The notes under the pieces: model-generated
The model's input: only the letters and a program-made list of their open reading frames with translations
Database searches by the model: none
What the model was told of the DNA's origin: nothing
Program-made: the position numbers and the translations under genes
In this document: positions 8,186 through 13,898 of the stretch, in pieces
Layout of the letters: every line of letters begins with the position of its first letter
Position numbering within the stretch: position 1 is the stretch's first letter
Assembly: GCF_946885725.1 (NCBI RefSeq)
Contig: NZ_CAMPGZ010000108.1
Location: forward strand, 1-13,898
Length of the DNA: 13,898 bases
From: an uncultured Nocardioides sp.
Lineage (GTDB): Bacteria > Actinomycetota > Actinomycetes > Propionibacteriales > Nocardioidaceae
Reading direction: 5' to 3'

Positions 8186-8204
8186 TCGCCGGGTGACCCG
8201 GCGA
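8186..8204. promoter_or_regulatory. 19-bp perfect palindrome, candidate operator
   Basis: TCGCCGGGT and ACCCGGCGA flank a single central base at 8195. It lies between the copZ and regulator genes, 22.5 bp (about two helical turns) from the centre of the copZ dyad. The half-site ACCCGGCGA recurs twice as a direct repeat 22 bp apart upstream of the isonitrile-hydratase-like gene (11143-11151 and 11165-11173). The binding protein is inferred to be the adjacent LAL regulator. Confidence 0.5.
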
Positions 8205-8253
8205 CGCCCGGCCTTTTCGGACATATGGGTGAGCGCTGCACACCTCTCCGGAA

Positions 8254-8288
8254 AACCCGGCCTACCGGCGGGTACGCCGGGTTAACCT
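8254..8288 (+). promoter_or_regulatory. Inverted repeat and -10-like box before the regulator gene
   Basis: AACCCGGC (8254-8261) and GCCGGGTT (8276-8283) form a perfect 8-bp inverted repeat with a 14-bp spacer. The spacer contains the inner inverted pair TACC (8263-8266) and GGTA (8271-8274). TAACCT (8283-8288) resembles an actinobacterial -10 box and ends six bases before the GTG at 8295, the spacing expected of a leaderless transcript. No Shine-Dalgarno is present; the bases before the start read ACCTCCGG. An operator here would overlap the regulator's own promoter, suggesting autoregulation. Confidence 0.45.
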
Positions 8289-8294
8289 CCGGCC

Positions 8295-11111
8295 GTGCAG
8301 ATCCACGGGAGGGAGGCCGAGCAGGCCCGGGTGCGCGAGCTCCTGGAGGCGGCTCGAGCGGGCAGCGGCGGTGTGCTCGTCGTTCACGGCGACGCGGGCG
8401 TCGGCAAGTCCACGCTGCTGGCCGACCTCGTGCGGGAGGCCCGGCAGCCGGACGCCGACGTCCCGGTCACAGTGCTGCGCACCCAGGGCATCGAGTCCGA
8501 GGCTCCGCTCCCCTTCGCGGCGCTGCAGCGCCTGCTGCGCCCGGTGATGCGCCTGGCCGACCGGATCCCGGCGCCGCAGGCGCACGCCCTGCGCGTCGCC
8601 TTCGGCGAGGCGCTCTCCGCGGACGGCGCGTCGGCCGGAGCCGGGCACGCCGGACGCGGCGACGGCCAGAGTGAGCGGTTCCTGATGTTCCTCGGCACGC
8701 TGAACCTCCTCGCGGCGGCGGCCGAGGAGCAGCCGGTGCTCGCCGTGGTGGACGACGCGCACTGGCTCGACGACGGCTCGGCCGCAGCCCTGCTCTTCGC
8801 CGCCCGGCGACTGTCGCTGGAGCCGGTGGCGCTGGTGTTCGGCGCCCGCGACGGCGACGTACGCGAGTTCGAGGGACGCGACCTGCCCAGCCTGCACCTG
8901 CAAGGGCTCGACCGCGCGAGCGTGAGCGCGCTGCTCGGTGAGCAGACCGGCACGCCCGTCTCGCCCGAGGTGTCAGCGCAGCTACTGGCCGCGACAGGCG
9001 GCAACCCGCTCGCCCTGGTCGAGCTGCCCCAGGTGCTCTCCCCGATGCAGCTCGCCGGACGGGCCCCGCTGCCGGGCCGACTCCCTGTCACCGGCGGCGT
9101 GGAACGCGTGTTCGCCGAACGCGCGGAGCGGCTGAGCCAGGACGCGCAGCGGCTGCTGCTCCTGGTCGCCGCGGACGACTCTGCCCAGCCCTCGGTGGTC
9201 CGAGCGGCCGCCCGGCACCTGGGGATCGACCCCGACTCGCTCGACGAGGTCGAGCGCTCCGGCCTTGTCACCGTGGTCGAGGACCAGCTCGAGCTGAGGC
9301 ACCCGCTGGTGCGGTCCGCGATCTACAACGGCGCGACGAGCGTGGCCCGCCGGGCCGCGCACCGGGCGCTGGCCGAGTCGCTGGGGCCCGAGGACGCCGA
9401 CCGCCGGGCCTGGCACCGCGCCGCGGCCGCCGACGAGCCGGACGAGAGCGTCGTGACCGAGCTGGACGAGGCGGCGGCGCGGGCACACGCCCGCGGCGCC
9501 CACGAGGCGGCGGCCGCCGCCTTCGAGCGCGCCAGCGAGCTGACCACCGACCCCGACGGCCGGGCCCGCCGGCTGTACCAGGCGTCGCGGTGCGCCTGGC
9601 TGTCCGGCCAGGCCACGCGCGCCCGCACCATGTGCGACGCAGCCCTGGCACAGGTGGAGGAGCCGGGGCTCCGTGCCGACGCCGCCCGACTGCGCGCGCG
9701 GATCGAGTGGAACACCGGTTCGGTGCAGGTGGGCCACCGCATGGTGCTGCAGGGCGCCGCGGAGATCGCCGCGACCGATCCCGCGCGAGCCCGCGAGATG
9801 GCGATGTTCGCCGCGGCCCTCGCGGTCTTCGGCGGCGACTCCGGAGTCGAGCTCGACCCGCTGGACTTCGTGGCCGACCCCGGGCCGGACGCGCCCGCGC
9901 GCGAGCGCGCGTTCGCCGAGATGATCGTCGGGCTCGACCACGTGCGGCACCGTCGCTGGCCCGAGGCCGCGCGGGTGCTCAACGGGCTGATCGCCGGCAT
10001 CGGCGAGCTGGACCCCGACGACCAGGACCTGCTGCCGAACCTCGGCATCGCCGCGCTGCACATCGGAGACGACGTCGCCGCGAACCGCTTCCACAGGATG
10101 CTGCTGTCGCGGGCTCGTGAGACCGGCGCGATGGTGATGGTGCTCTACTCGCTCTCCCGGCAGGCGCTCGTCGACCTCATGACGGGCGCGTGGTCACGTG
10201 CGGACGCCCAGTGCGACGAGGCGATCGGCCTTGGTGAGGAGACCGGGCAGCCGGTGCTGTCGACGCTGCCTCGCGCCGTACAGCTGGTGATCGCGGCTCA
10301 GCGCGGACGGACCGACGTCTACGAGCCGTTGCTCGCCTCGGTCGAAGCGGTGACCAACGTGCAGTCCGCGGGCATCCTCGACAGCACCGTCCGCGACCTG
10401 ACCCGGTGGGCGAAGGGCGTCCACGCGATGCTCACCGGGGAGAAGCCGGCCGCCGCGTTCCACCACTTCGGACAGGTCTCCCAGGACAACATCAAGCGGG
10501 CGTCGGGCATCGACCGGGTCGAGGCCGCGGTCGCCGCCGGGCAGACCGGGACCGCGCGGCTCTGGACCGACGACCTCGCGGCGTTCGGCGCCGCCACCGG
10601 GCAGGACTGGGCGGTCGCCGCCGGAGAGCACGGTCGCGCCCTGCTCGCTCCCGACCCTGAGGCCGCGGACGCGGCGTTCGCCAGCGCCCTGGCCGCGCAC
10701 GAGCGCGCGGCGGCCGCGGGCCGGGTGCGCGTGTACGACCACGCGCGCACGCGACTCGCGTACGGCGAGTGGCTGCGGCGGCACCGCCGTCGCGTGGACG
10801 CCCGCGAGCAGCTTCGCGCGGCCCTGGTGATCTTCGAGGACCTCGACGCCAAGCCGTGGGCGGCGCGCGCGGCGAGCGAGCTGCGCGCATCGGGTGAAAC
10901 CGCACGCAAGCGCGACGAGCACGAGCCCGCGAAGCTCACCTCGCAGGAGCTAACAGTGGCGACCCTGGTCCAGCAGGGCCTGACCAACCGCGAGATCGCC
11001 GCGCAGCTGTTCCTGTCCCCGCGCACCGTCGACTTCCACCTGCGCAACGTGTTCGCCAAGACCGGCGTGACCTCGCGCGTCGAGCTCGCGCAGCTGACGC
11101 TCGGCTCCTGA
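8295..11111 (+). CDS. LuxR-family transcriptional regulator with N-terminal AAA ATPase (LAL family)
   Basis: This 938-residue cytoplasmic regulator has the layout of large ATP-binding LuxR proteins. An N-terminal nucleotide-binding domain opens with the family-typical GREAEQARVRELLEAA and carries Walker A GDAGVGKST (32-40) and Walker B VLAVVDDAHW (148-157). A long helical, TPR-like middle region is rich in Ala, Arg and Glu. The C-terminal LuxR helix-turn-helix spans about 880-938 (LTSQELTVATLVQQGLTNREIAAQLF then LSPRTVDFHLRNVFAKTGV). Such proteins usually activate nearby operons in response to a ligand sensed by the middle domain; the ligand is unknown. The GTG at 8295 is chosen because the conserved GRE motif begins at residue 5. 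It is divergent from copZ and upstream of the isonitrile-hydratase-like gene, whose promoters share an element. Confidence 0.93.
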   Translation: MQIHGREAEQARVRELLEAARAGSGGVLVVHGDAGVGKSTLLADLVREARQPDADVPVTVLRTQGIESEAPLPFAALQRLLRPVMRLADRIPAPQAHALRVAFGEALSADGASAGAGHAGRGDGQSERFLMFLGTLNLLAAAAEEQPVLAVVDDAHWLDDGSAAALLFAARRLSLEPVALVFGARDGDVREFEGRDLPSLHLQGLDRASVSALLGEQTGTPVSPEVSAQLLAATGGNPLALVELPQVLSPMQLAGRAPLPGRLPVTGGVERVFAERAERLSQDAQRLLLLVAADDSAQPSVVRAAARHLGIDPDSLDEVERSGLVTVVEDQLELRHPLVRSAIYNGATSVARRAAHRALAESLGPEDADRRAWHRAAAADEPDESVVTELDEAAARAHARGAHEAAAAAFERASELTTDPDGRARRLYQASRCAWLSGQATRARTMCDAALAQVEEPGLRADAARLRARIEWNTGSVQVGHRMVLQGAAEIAATDPARAREMAMFAAALAVFGGDSGVELDPLDFVADPGPDAPARERAFAEMIVGLDHVRHRRWPEAARVLNGLIAGIGELDPDDQDLLPNLGIAALHIGDDVAANRFHRMLLSRARETGAMVMVLYSLSRQALVDLMTGAWSRADAQCDEAIGLGEETGQPVLSTLPRAVQLVIAAQRGRTDVYEPLLASVEAVTNVQSAGILDSTVRDLTRWAKGVHAMLTGEKPAAAFHHFGQVSQDNIKRASGIDRVEAAVAAGQTGTARLWTDDLAAFGAATGQDWAVAAGEHGRALLAPDPEAADAAFASALAAHERAAAAGRVRVYDHARTRLAYGEWLRRHRRRVDAREQLRAALVIFEDLDAKPWAARAASELRASGETARKRDEHEPAKLTSQELTVATLVQQGLTNREIAAQLFLSPRTVDFHLRNVFAKTGVTSRVELAQLTLGS

Positions 11112-11140
11112 CCCAGGCGCGAAGCACACCTACGGGCTCG

Positions 11141-11194
11141 GAACCCGGCGATTTCACCGGCGCGACCCGGCGACCTCCGCTCCTAGCGTCGTCG
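11141..11194 (+). promoter_or_regulatory. Predicted promoter of the isonitrile-hydratase-like operon
   Basis: It contains the 16-bp dyad CCGGCGATTTCACCGG (11145-11160), a second ACCCGGCGA half-site (11165-11173) and the -10-like box TAGCGT (11184-11189). A start near 11195 would put the dyad centre at about -43, where LuxR-type class II activators usually bind. The element matches the copZ promoter at 42 of 54 positions in the opposite orientation. No consensus -35 is visible. Confidence 0.6.
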
Positions 11195-11261
11195 CCGTCG
11201 ACCGCCGGCCCGTGCGGTCACGCCGTACCAGCGGCTCGTGCCGCCCACCGTCAGGAGCACC

Positions 11262-11894
11262 ATGCAGATCGCCATCTTCCTCTTCGACAAGGTCACCGCG
11301 CTGGACGCGGTCGGGCCCTACGAGGTCCTCTCGCGTCTCCCCGGCGCGCAGGTGACGTTCGTCGGCCAGCAGCGCGGACCCGTCCGCACCGACGTGGGCA
11401 GCCTGTCGCTGCACGCGGACGCCTCGCTCGACGAGATGCCGGAAGCGGACATCGTCCTGGTCCCCGGTGGCATCGGCCAGCAGGCGCACATGGCCGACGG
11501 ACCGGTGCACGCCTGGCTTCGAAAGGTCGACGCCGGCAGCCTGCACACCACCGCAGTGTGCACCGGTTCGCTGATCCTCGCCTCCGCCGGACTGCTCGCC
11601 GGGCGATCGGCCACCAGTCACTGGGTACGTCGGCCGGACCTCGAGGCCTGGGGCGTCACGCCGGTCGACGAACGCGTGGTGTTCGACGGCAAGTACGTCA
11701 CGGCCGCGGGTGTCTCCGCCGGCATCGACATGGCGCTCCAGCTCGTCGACCGGCTGGCCGGACCGCTCCAGGCCATGGCCATCCAGTGCGGCATCGAGTA
11801 CGACCCGGCCCCGCCGTACGACGCCGGCCACCCGGACAACGTCGACCCCGCCATCGTCAGCCGCCTCCTCACGTTCAAGGACGTCATCTTCTAG
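11262..11894 (+). CDS. DJ-1/PfpI-family protein, isonitrile hydratase-like
   Basis: The 210-residue protein belongs to the DJ-1/PfpI superfamily and is closest by recalled motifs to isonitrile hydratase (InhA), which converts R-NC to the N-formamide. The nucleophile is Cys100 in AVCTGS, and D16 and E21 lie in the conserved LDAVGPYEVL. SATSHW, AGIDMAL and the C-terminal IEYDPAPPYDAGHPD also correspond to the Pseudomonas enzyme. It is slightly shorter than InhA (about 228). The ATG at 11262 follows AGGAG (11253-11257) by four bases; a GTG at 11238 would place that site inside the gene. It has its own predicted promoter and probably heads an operon with the monooxygenase and hydrolase. A different small-molecule hydratase or a stress role within the superfamily remains possible. 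Confidence 0.85.
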   Translation: MQIAIFLFDKVTALDAVGPYEVLSRLPGAQVTFVGQQRGPVRTDVGSLSLHADASLDEMPEADIVLVPGGIGQQAHMADGPVHAWLRKVDAGSLHTTAVCTGSLILASAGLLAGRSATSHWVRRPDLEAWGVTPVDERVVFDGKYVTAAGVSAGIDMALQLVDRLAGPLQAMAIQCGIEYDPAPPYDAGHPDNVDPAIVSRLLTFKDVIF

Positions 11895-11942
11895 GCGTCC
11901 GTCCCACCAACAGCCACGCACCAACGTCCAGGAGCACATGTC

Positions 11943-13106
11943 ATGCAGCACCAGCCCTCCCCCTCACCCGTCTCCCCGCCGGATGCCCTCGACGTCGTGG
12001 TCATCGGCGCCGGACAGGCCGGCCTCGCCATCGGGTGGCACCTCGCCCGCCAGGAGCGGCGGTTCGTGATGGTCGACGCCGCACCCTCGCTGGGTCACTC
12101 GTGGCGGAGCCGATGGGACTCGTTGCGGCTGTTCTCGCCGGCGAGGTACGACTCGCTGCCCGGGATGCCGTTCCCCGCGCCTCCGGACAGCTACCCCGGC
12201 AAGGACGACGTCGCCGACTACCTGACCGCGTACGCCGACCGGTTCCAGCTGCCCGTCCTGCTCGACCACGCGGTCACCCGCCTCACGCACCACCCCAACG
12301 AGGACGAGGCGCGGTTCACGGTGCACACGAGCCAGGGCCCGCTGCGCACGCGGCGCGTCGTGGTCGCGACCGGGGCGTTCCAGCGTCCCCATGTCCCGGC
12401 GGTGGCCGGTGCCTTCCCCGACGGCGTCGAGCACCTGCACTCGAGCGACTACCGCAACCCGAACGCGCTGCCCGCCGGACCGGTGCTGGTCGTCGGCGCC
12501 GGCAACTCCGGCCTGCAGATCGCGGAGGAGCTCGTCACGGCCGGCCGCGAGGTCCACCTCGCCGTCGGCTCGCAGCCGCCGCAGCTGCCGCAGCGCTTCC
12601 TCGGCCGCGACCTGTTCTGGTGGCTGACCAAGACCGGCGCGATCCGCAAGCCCGCCACCTCCTTCCTGGCCCGGCGGATGCGCGCCCGTGGCGACCTCGT
12701 CATCGGCACCAGCACGTCCCGCGTGGCCGAGCTCGGCGTGACACTGCGCCCCCGGCTCGCGGGCGCCGGCCCCCAGGGCGCGGAGTTCGCCGACGGCACG
12801 CACATGCTCCCGTCGACCGTCGTGTGGGCGACCGGCTTCCGTCCGGACTTCCGCTGGCTCGCGATCTCCGACGCGTTCGACTTCGCCGGCCCGCGCGACG
12901 GCGCCCTCCCGCTGCACGAGCGCGGGGTCAGCCCGGTGGACGGGCTGTACTTCCTCGGCCTGCCCTGGCAGCACACCCGCGGCTCGGCCCTGCTCGGATT
13001 CGTCGGCGAGGACGCCGAGTGGCTCGCGAACCGTCTGGACGAAAACGACGCGCGGCGTGACACCGGCTCCGCCGTACGGCGTACGCAGCCGTCGTCGGTC
13101 GCATAG
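11943..13106 (+). CDS. FAD/NAD(P)-binding monooxygenase (CzcO/ArsO-like)
   Basis: This 387-residue flavoprotein has an FAD-binding GAGQAG (22-27) near the N-terminus and a second Rossmann motif GAGNSG (185-190) for NAD(P)H. ATG motifs follow each, VVVATGAF (139-146) and VVWATGFRPD (293-302). The block SWRSRWDSLRLFSPARYDSLPGMPFP is typical of the CzcO/ArsO-like branch of class B flavin monooxygenases, some of which occur with metal-resistance genes. The likely reaction is NADPH- and O2-dependent oxygenation of a small substrate, or electron transfer; the substrate is unknown. The ATG at 11943 lies eight bases after AGGAG (11930-11934). It follows the isonitrile-hydratase-like gene by 48 bp and precedes the hydrolase by 10 bp. 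Confidence 0.9.
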   Translation: MQHQPSPSPVSPPDALDVVVIGAGQAGLAIGWHLARQERRFVMVDAAPSLGHSWRSRWDSLRLFSPARYDSLPGMPFPAPPDSYPGKDDVADYLTAYADRFQLPVLLDHAVTRLTHHPNEDEARFTVHTSQGPLRTRRVVVATGAFQRPHVPAVAGAFPDGVEHLHSSDYRNPNALPAGPVLVVGAGNSGLQIAEELVTAGREVHLAVGSQPPQLPQRFLGRDLFWWLTKTGAIRKPATSFLARRMRARGDLVIGTSTSRVAELGVTLRPRLAGAGPQGAEFADGTHMLPSTVVWATGFRPDFRWLAISDAFDFAGPRDGALPLHERGVSPVDGLYFLGLPWQHTRGSALLGFVGEDAEWLANRLDENDARRDTGSAVRRTQPSSVA

Positions 13107-13109
13107 GTT
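13104..13109 (+). promoter_or_regulatory. Possible -10 box for a leaderless hydrolase transcript
   Basis: TAGGTT begins at the TAG stop of the monooxygenase gene and ends seven bases before the ATG at 13117. That is the position expected of a -10 element for a leaderless transcript, and no convincing Shine-Dalgarno precedes this ATG. A -35 element is not apparent, and the gene could equally be translated from the operon transcript. Confidence 0.3.
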
Positions 13110-13116
13110 CGGCGTC

Positions 13117-13677
13117 ATGACACAACCCGACGTCTCCCGTCACGCGCTCGTCGTGGTCGACGTGCAGCAGGGCTTCGACGAGGCGTGGTGGGGCACACGG
13201 AACAACCCCGCGTGCGACGACAACATCGACGCGCTCGTCCGGCACTGGACCGAGCAGGGGCGACCGGTGGTCCTGGTGCAGCACGCATCGGCGAACCCCG
13301 AGTCACCCCTGCACCCGGACAACCCCGGCCACGCGCTGAAGTCGTACCTGAAGGACGTCGCGCCCGACCTGCTCGTCACGAAGTCGGTGAACTCCAGCTT
13401 CCACGGCTCCCCCGACCTCGACGCGTGGCTGCGCGACAACCACGTCCCCGGCATCGTGGTCTGCGGCATCACCACCAACCACTGCTGCGAGACCACCGCC
13501 CGCGTCGGCGGCAACCTCGGCCACGACGTGGTGTTCGCGATCGACGCCACGCACACCTTCGACCGCACCGGACCCGACGGCGACGTGGTGCCCGCCGACG
13601 AGCTGGCTCGGGTCACCGCCGCCAACCTGCACGGTGAGTTCGCGACTGTCGTGACCACGAAGCAGCTGCTGGCGTAG
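13117..13677 (+). CDS. Isochorismatase-family cysteine hydrolase
   Basis: The 186-residue cytoplasmic enzyme has the cysteine-hydrolase triad of the isochorismatase/nicotinamidase fold: Asp15 in VVVDVQQGF, Lys89 in VTKSVNSSF and Cys123 in CGITTNHCCETTAR, the usual G-x-x-T-x-x-C position. The second Cys (C124) replaces the common Val. Members hydrolyse amides such as nicotinamide, N-carbamoyl compounds or biuret, or vinyl ethers; the substrate here is not evident. The ATG at 13117 is preferred over an in-frame start at 13057, because the longer form overlaps the monooxygenase gene by 50 bp and adds an Arg-rich tail not seen in the family. Next to an isonitrile-hydratase-like enzyme, an amide substrate is an attractive guess only. 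Confidence 0.92.
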   Translation: MTQPDVSRHALVVVDVQQGFDEAWWGTRNNPACDDNIDALVRHWTEQGRPVVLVQHASANPESPLHPDNPGHALKSYLKDVAPDLLVTKSVNSSFHGSPDLDAWLRDNHVPGIVVCGITTNHCCETTARVGGNLGHDVVFAIDATHTFDRTGPDGDVVPADELARVTAANLHGEFATVVTTKQLLA

Positions 13678-13733
13678 CGCGTCGGGATACCACCGGCTGC
13701 TGGGATCCCGGCGCAACCGGGCCGAAACTTCAC
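13678..13733. other. Short intergenic stretch without a clear terminator
   Basis: It contains the palindrome GGGATCCC (13702-13709) and a weak 5-bp stem CCCGG/CCGGG (13707-13711 with 13717-13721). There is no T-tract and no recognisable RNA gene. Confidence 0.5.
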
Positions 13734-13898
13734 GTGGGATCCGCCAGGAACGCGTGGGCTGGTCTGTGGATAGCGGGACTGGCTGGGCTGTCGGAATCCC
13801 AGCAGAAGGTGTTTCTCCGTCACTTCTGGGCCGATGCACCGCCCCCGGAAGTGACCGAACAAGCCCGCAAGTTCGTACGGCGGAGGGCAAGACGCGCC
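13734..13898 (+). CDS. Possible 5' part of a gene running off the window
   Basis: From a GTG at 13734 the frame is open for 55 codons to the window edge. The hydrophobic start (AWAGLWIAGLAGL) is followed by a charged, helix-like segment (SESQQKVFLRHFWADA, then PPPEVTEQARKFVRRR). The second half looks protein-like, but I recognise no family. Codons such as ATA, AGA, TTT and CAA are unlike the strongly GC-biased genes to the left, which could mean non-coding DNA or transferred DNA. No clear ribosome site precedes the GTG. Confidence 0.25.
   Translation, partial: MGSARNAWAGLWIAGLAGLSESQQKVFLRHFWADAPPPEVTEQARKFVRRRARRA

Noticed and set aside
8077..8241. N-terminal extension of CopZ to an ATG at 8241
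   Set aside because: The added 55 residues are unlike chaperones of this family. A well-placed AGGAG precedes 8076, and the extension would cover the promoter element shared with 11141-11194.
8077..8294. Canonical CsoR or CueR copper operator
   Set aside because: TACC-N4-GGTA at 8263-8274 is only loosely CsoR-like and lies far from the predicted copZ start. No CueR-type spaced promoter was found.
11140..11163. ECF-sigma-type promoter beginning with GGAACC
   Set aside because: The bases 16-17 bp downstream do not form a CGTC-type -10, and the equivalent base in the copZ promoter is A (AGAACC). The dyad with a distant TAGCGT explains both promoters better.
11238..11261. Upstream GTG start for the isonitrile-hydratase-like protein
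   Set aside because: The AGGAG ribosome site would then lie inside the gene, and the family begins at the MQIAIFLF segment.
13057..13116. Upstream start for the cysteine hydrolase
   Set aside because: It would overlap the monooxygenase gene and add an Arg-rich stretch absent from the family.
1..13898. CRISPR array, tRNA, rRNA, insertion sequence or integrase
   Set aside because: I saw no regularly spaced direct repeats, cloverleaf sequence, rRNA-like stretch or transposase motif in the window.

Overview
The window is about 13.9 kb of very GC-rich DNA. The strong third-position GC bias, GTG starts, short AGGAG ribosome sites and probable leaderless genes point to an actinobacterium. The gene families would suit a Nocardioidaceae-like genome, but nothing here fixes the genus.

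Layout. Positions 1-171 hold at most the tail of an upstream reading frame, a short tandem repeat and a 15-bp inverted repeat. A small plus-strand gene of unknown function (172-396) then converges on a minus-strand operon. The two converging genes end inside the same perfect 18-bp inverted repeat (390-462). The minus-strand block (8076 down to 456) reads in transcription order: copper chaperone CopZ, a P1B-1 copper-exporting ATPase with an unusual extracytoplasmic extension, an ABC ATPase, an FtsX/MacB-type permease and a GNAT acetyltransferase. Gaps are 38 and 52 bp, then a 4-bp overlap, then 11 bp, so it could be one operon. Divergently from copZ, the plus strand carries a 938-residue LuxR-family (LAL) ATPase regulator, then an isonitrile-hydratase-like DJ-1/PfpI protein, an FAD/NAD(P)-binding monooxygenase and an isochorismatase-fold cysteine hydrolase. 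The last 221 bp contain a possible partial reading frame that leaves the window.

How the genes may work together. The main observation is a long promoter match. The sequence upstream of copZ (minus strand, 8184 to 8131) and the sequence upstream of the isonitrile-hydratase-like gene (plus strand, 11141 to 11194) align without gaps at 42 of 54 positions, with 23 of 25 in the operator-like part. Both carry a 16-bp dyad close to CCGGTGATTTCACCGG, centred the same distance (31.5 bp) from a -10-like hexamer. Both genes flank the LAL regulator, so I infer one regulon joining copper export to the isonitrile-hydratase/monooxygenase/hydrolase genes. Isonitriles are strong copper ligands, which gives a testable idea: a module handling copper-isonitrile (chalkophore-like) compounds or a related copper-linked stress.

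A second unusual element is the copper ATPase itself. After the eight standard membrane helices it adds a ninth, a Met-rich stretch and two tandem His-containing modules. This would place a built-in copper-binding acceptor at the exit side of the pump.
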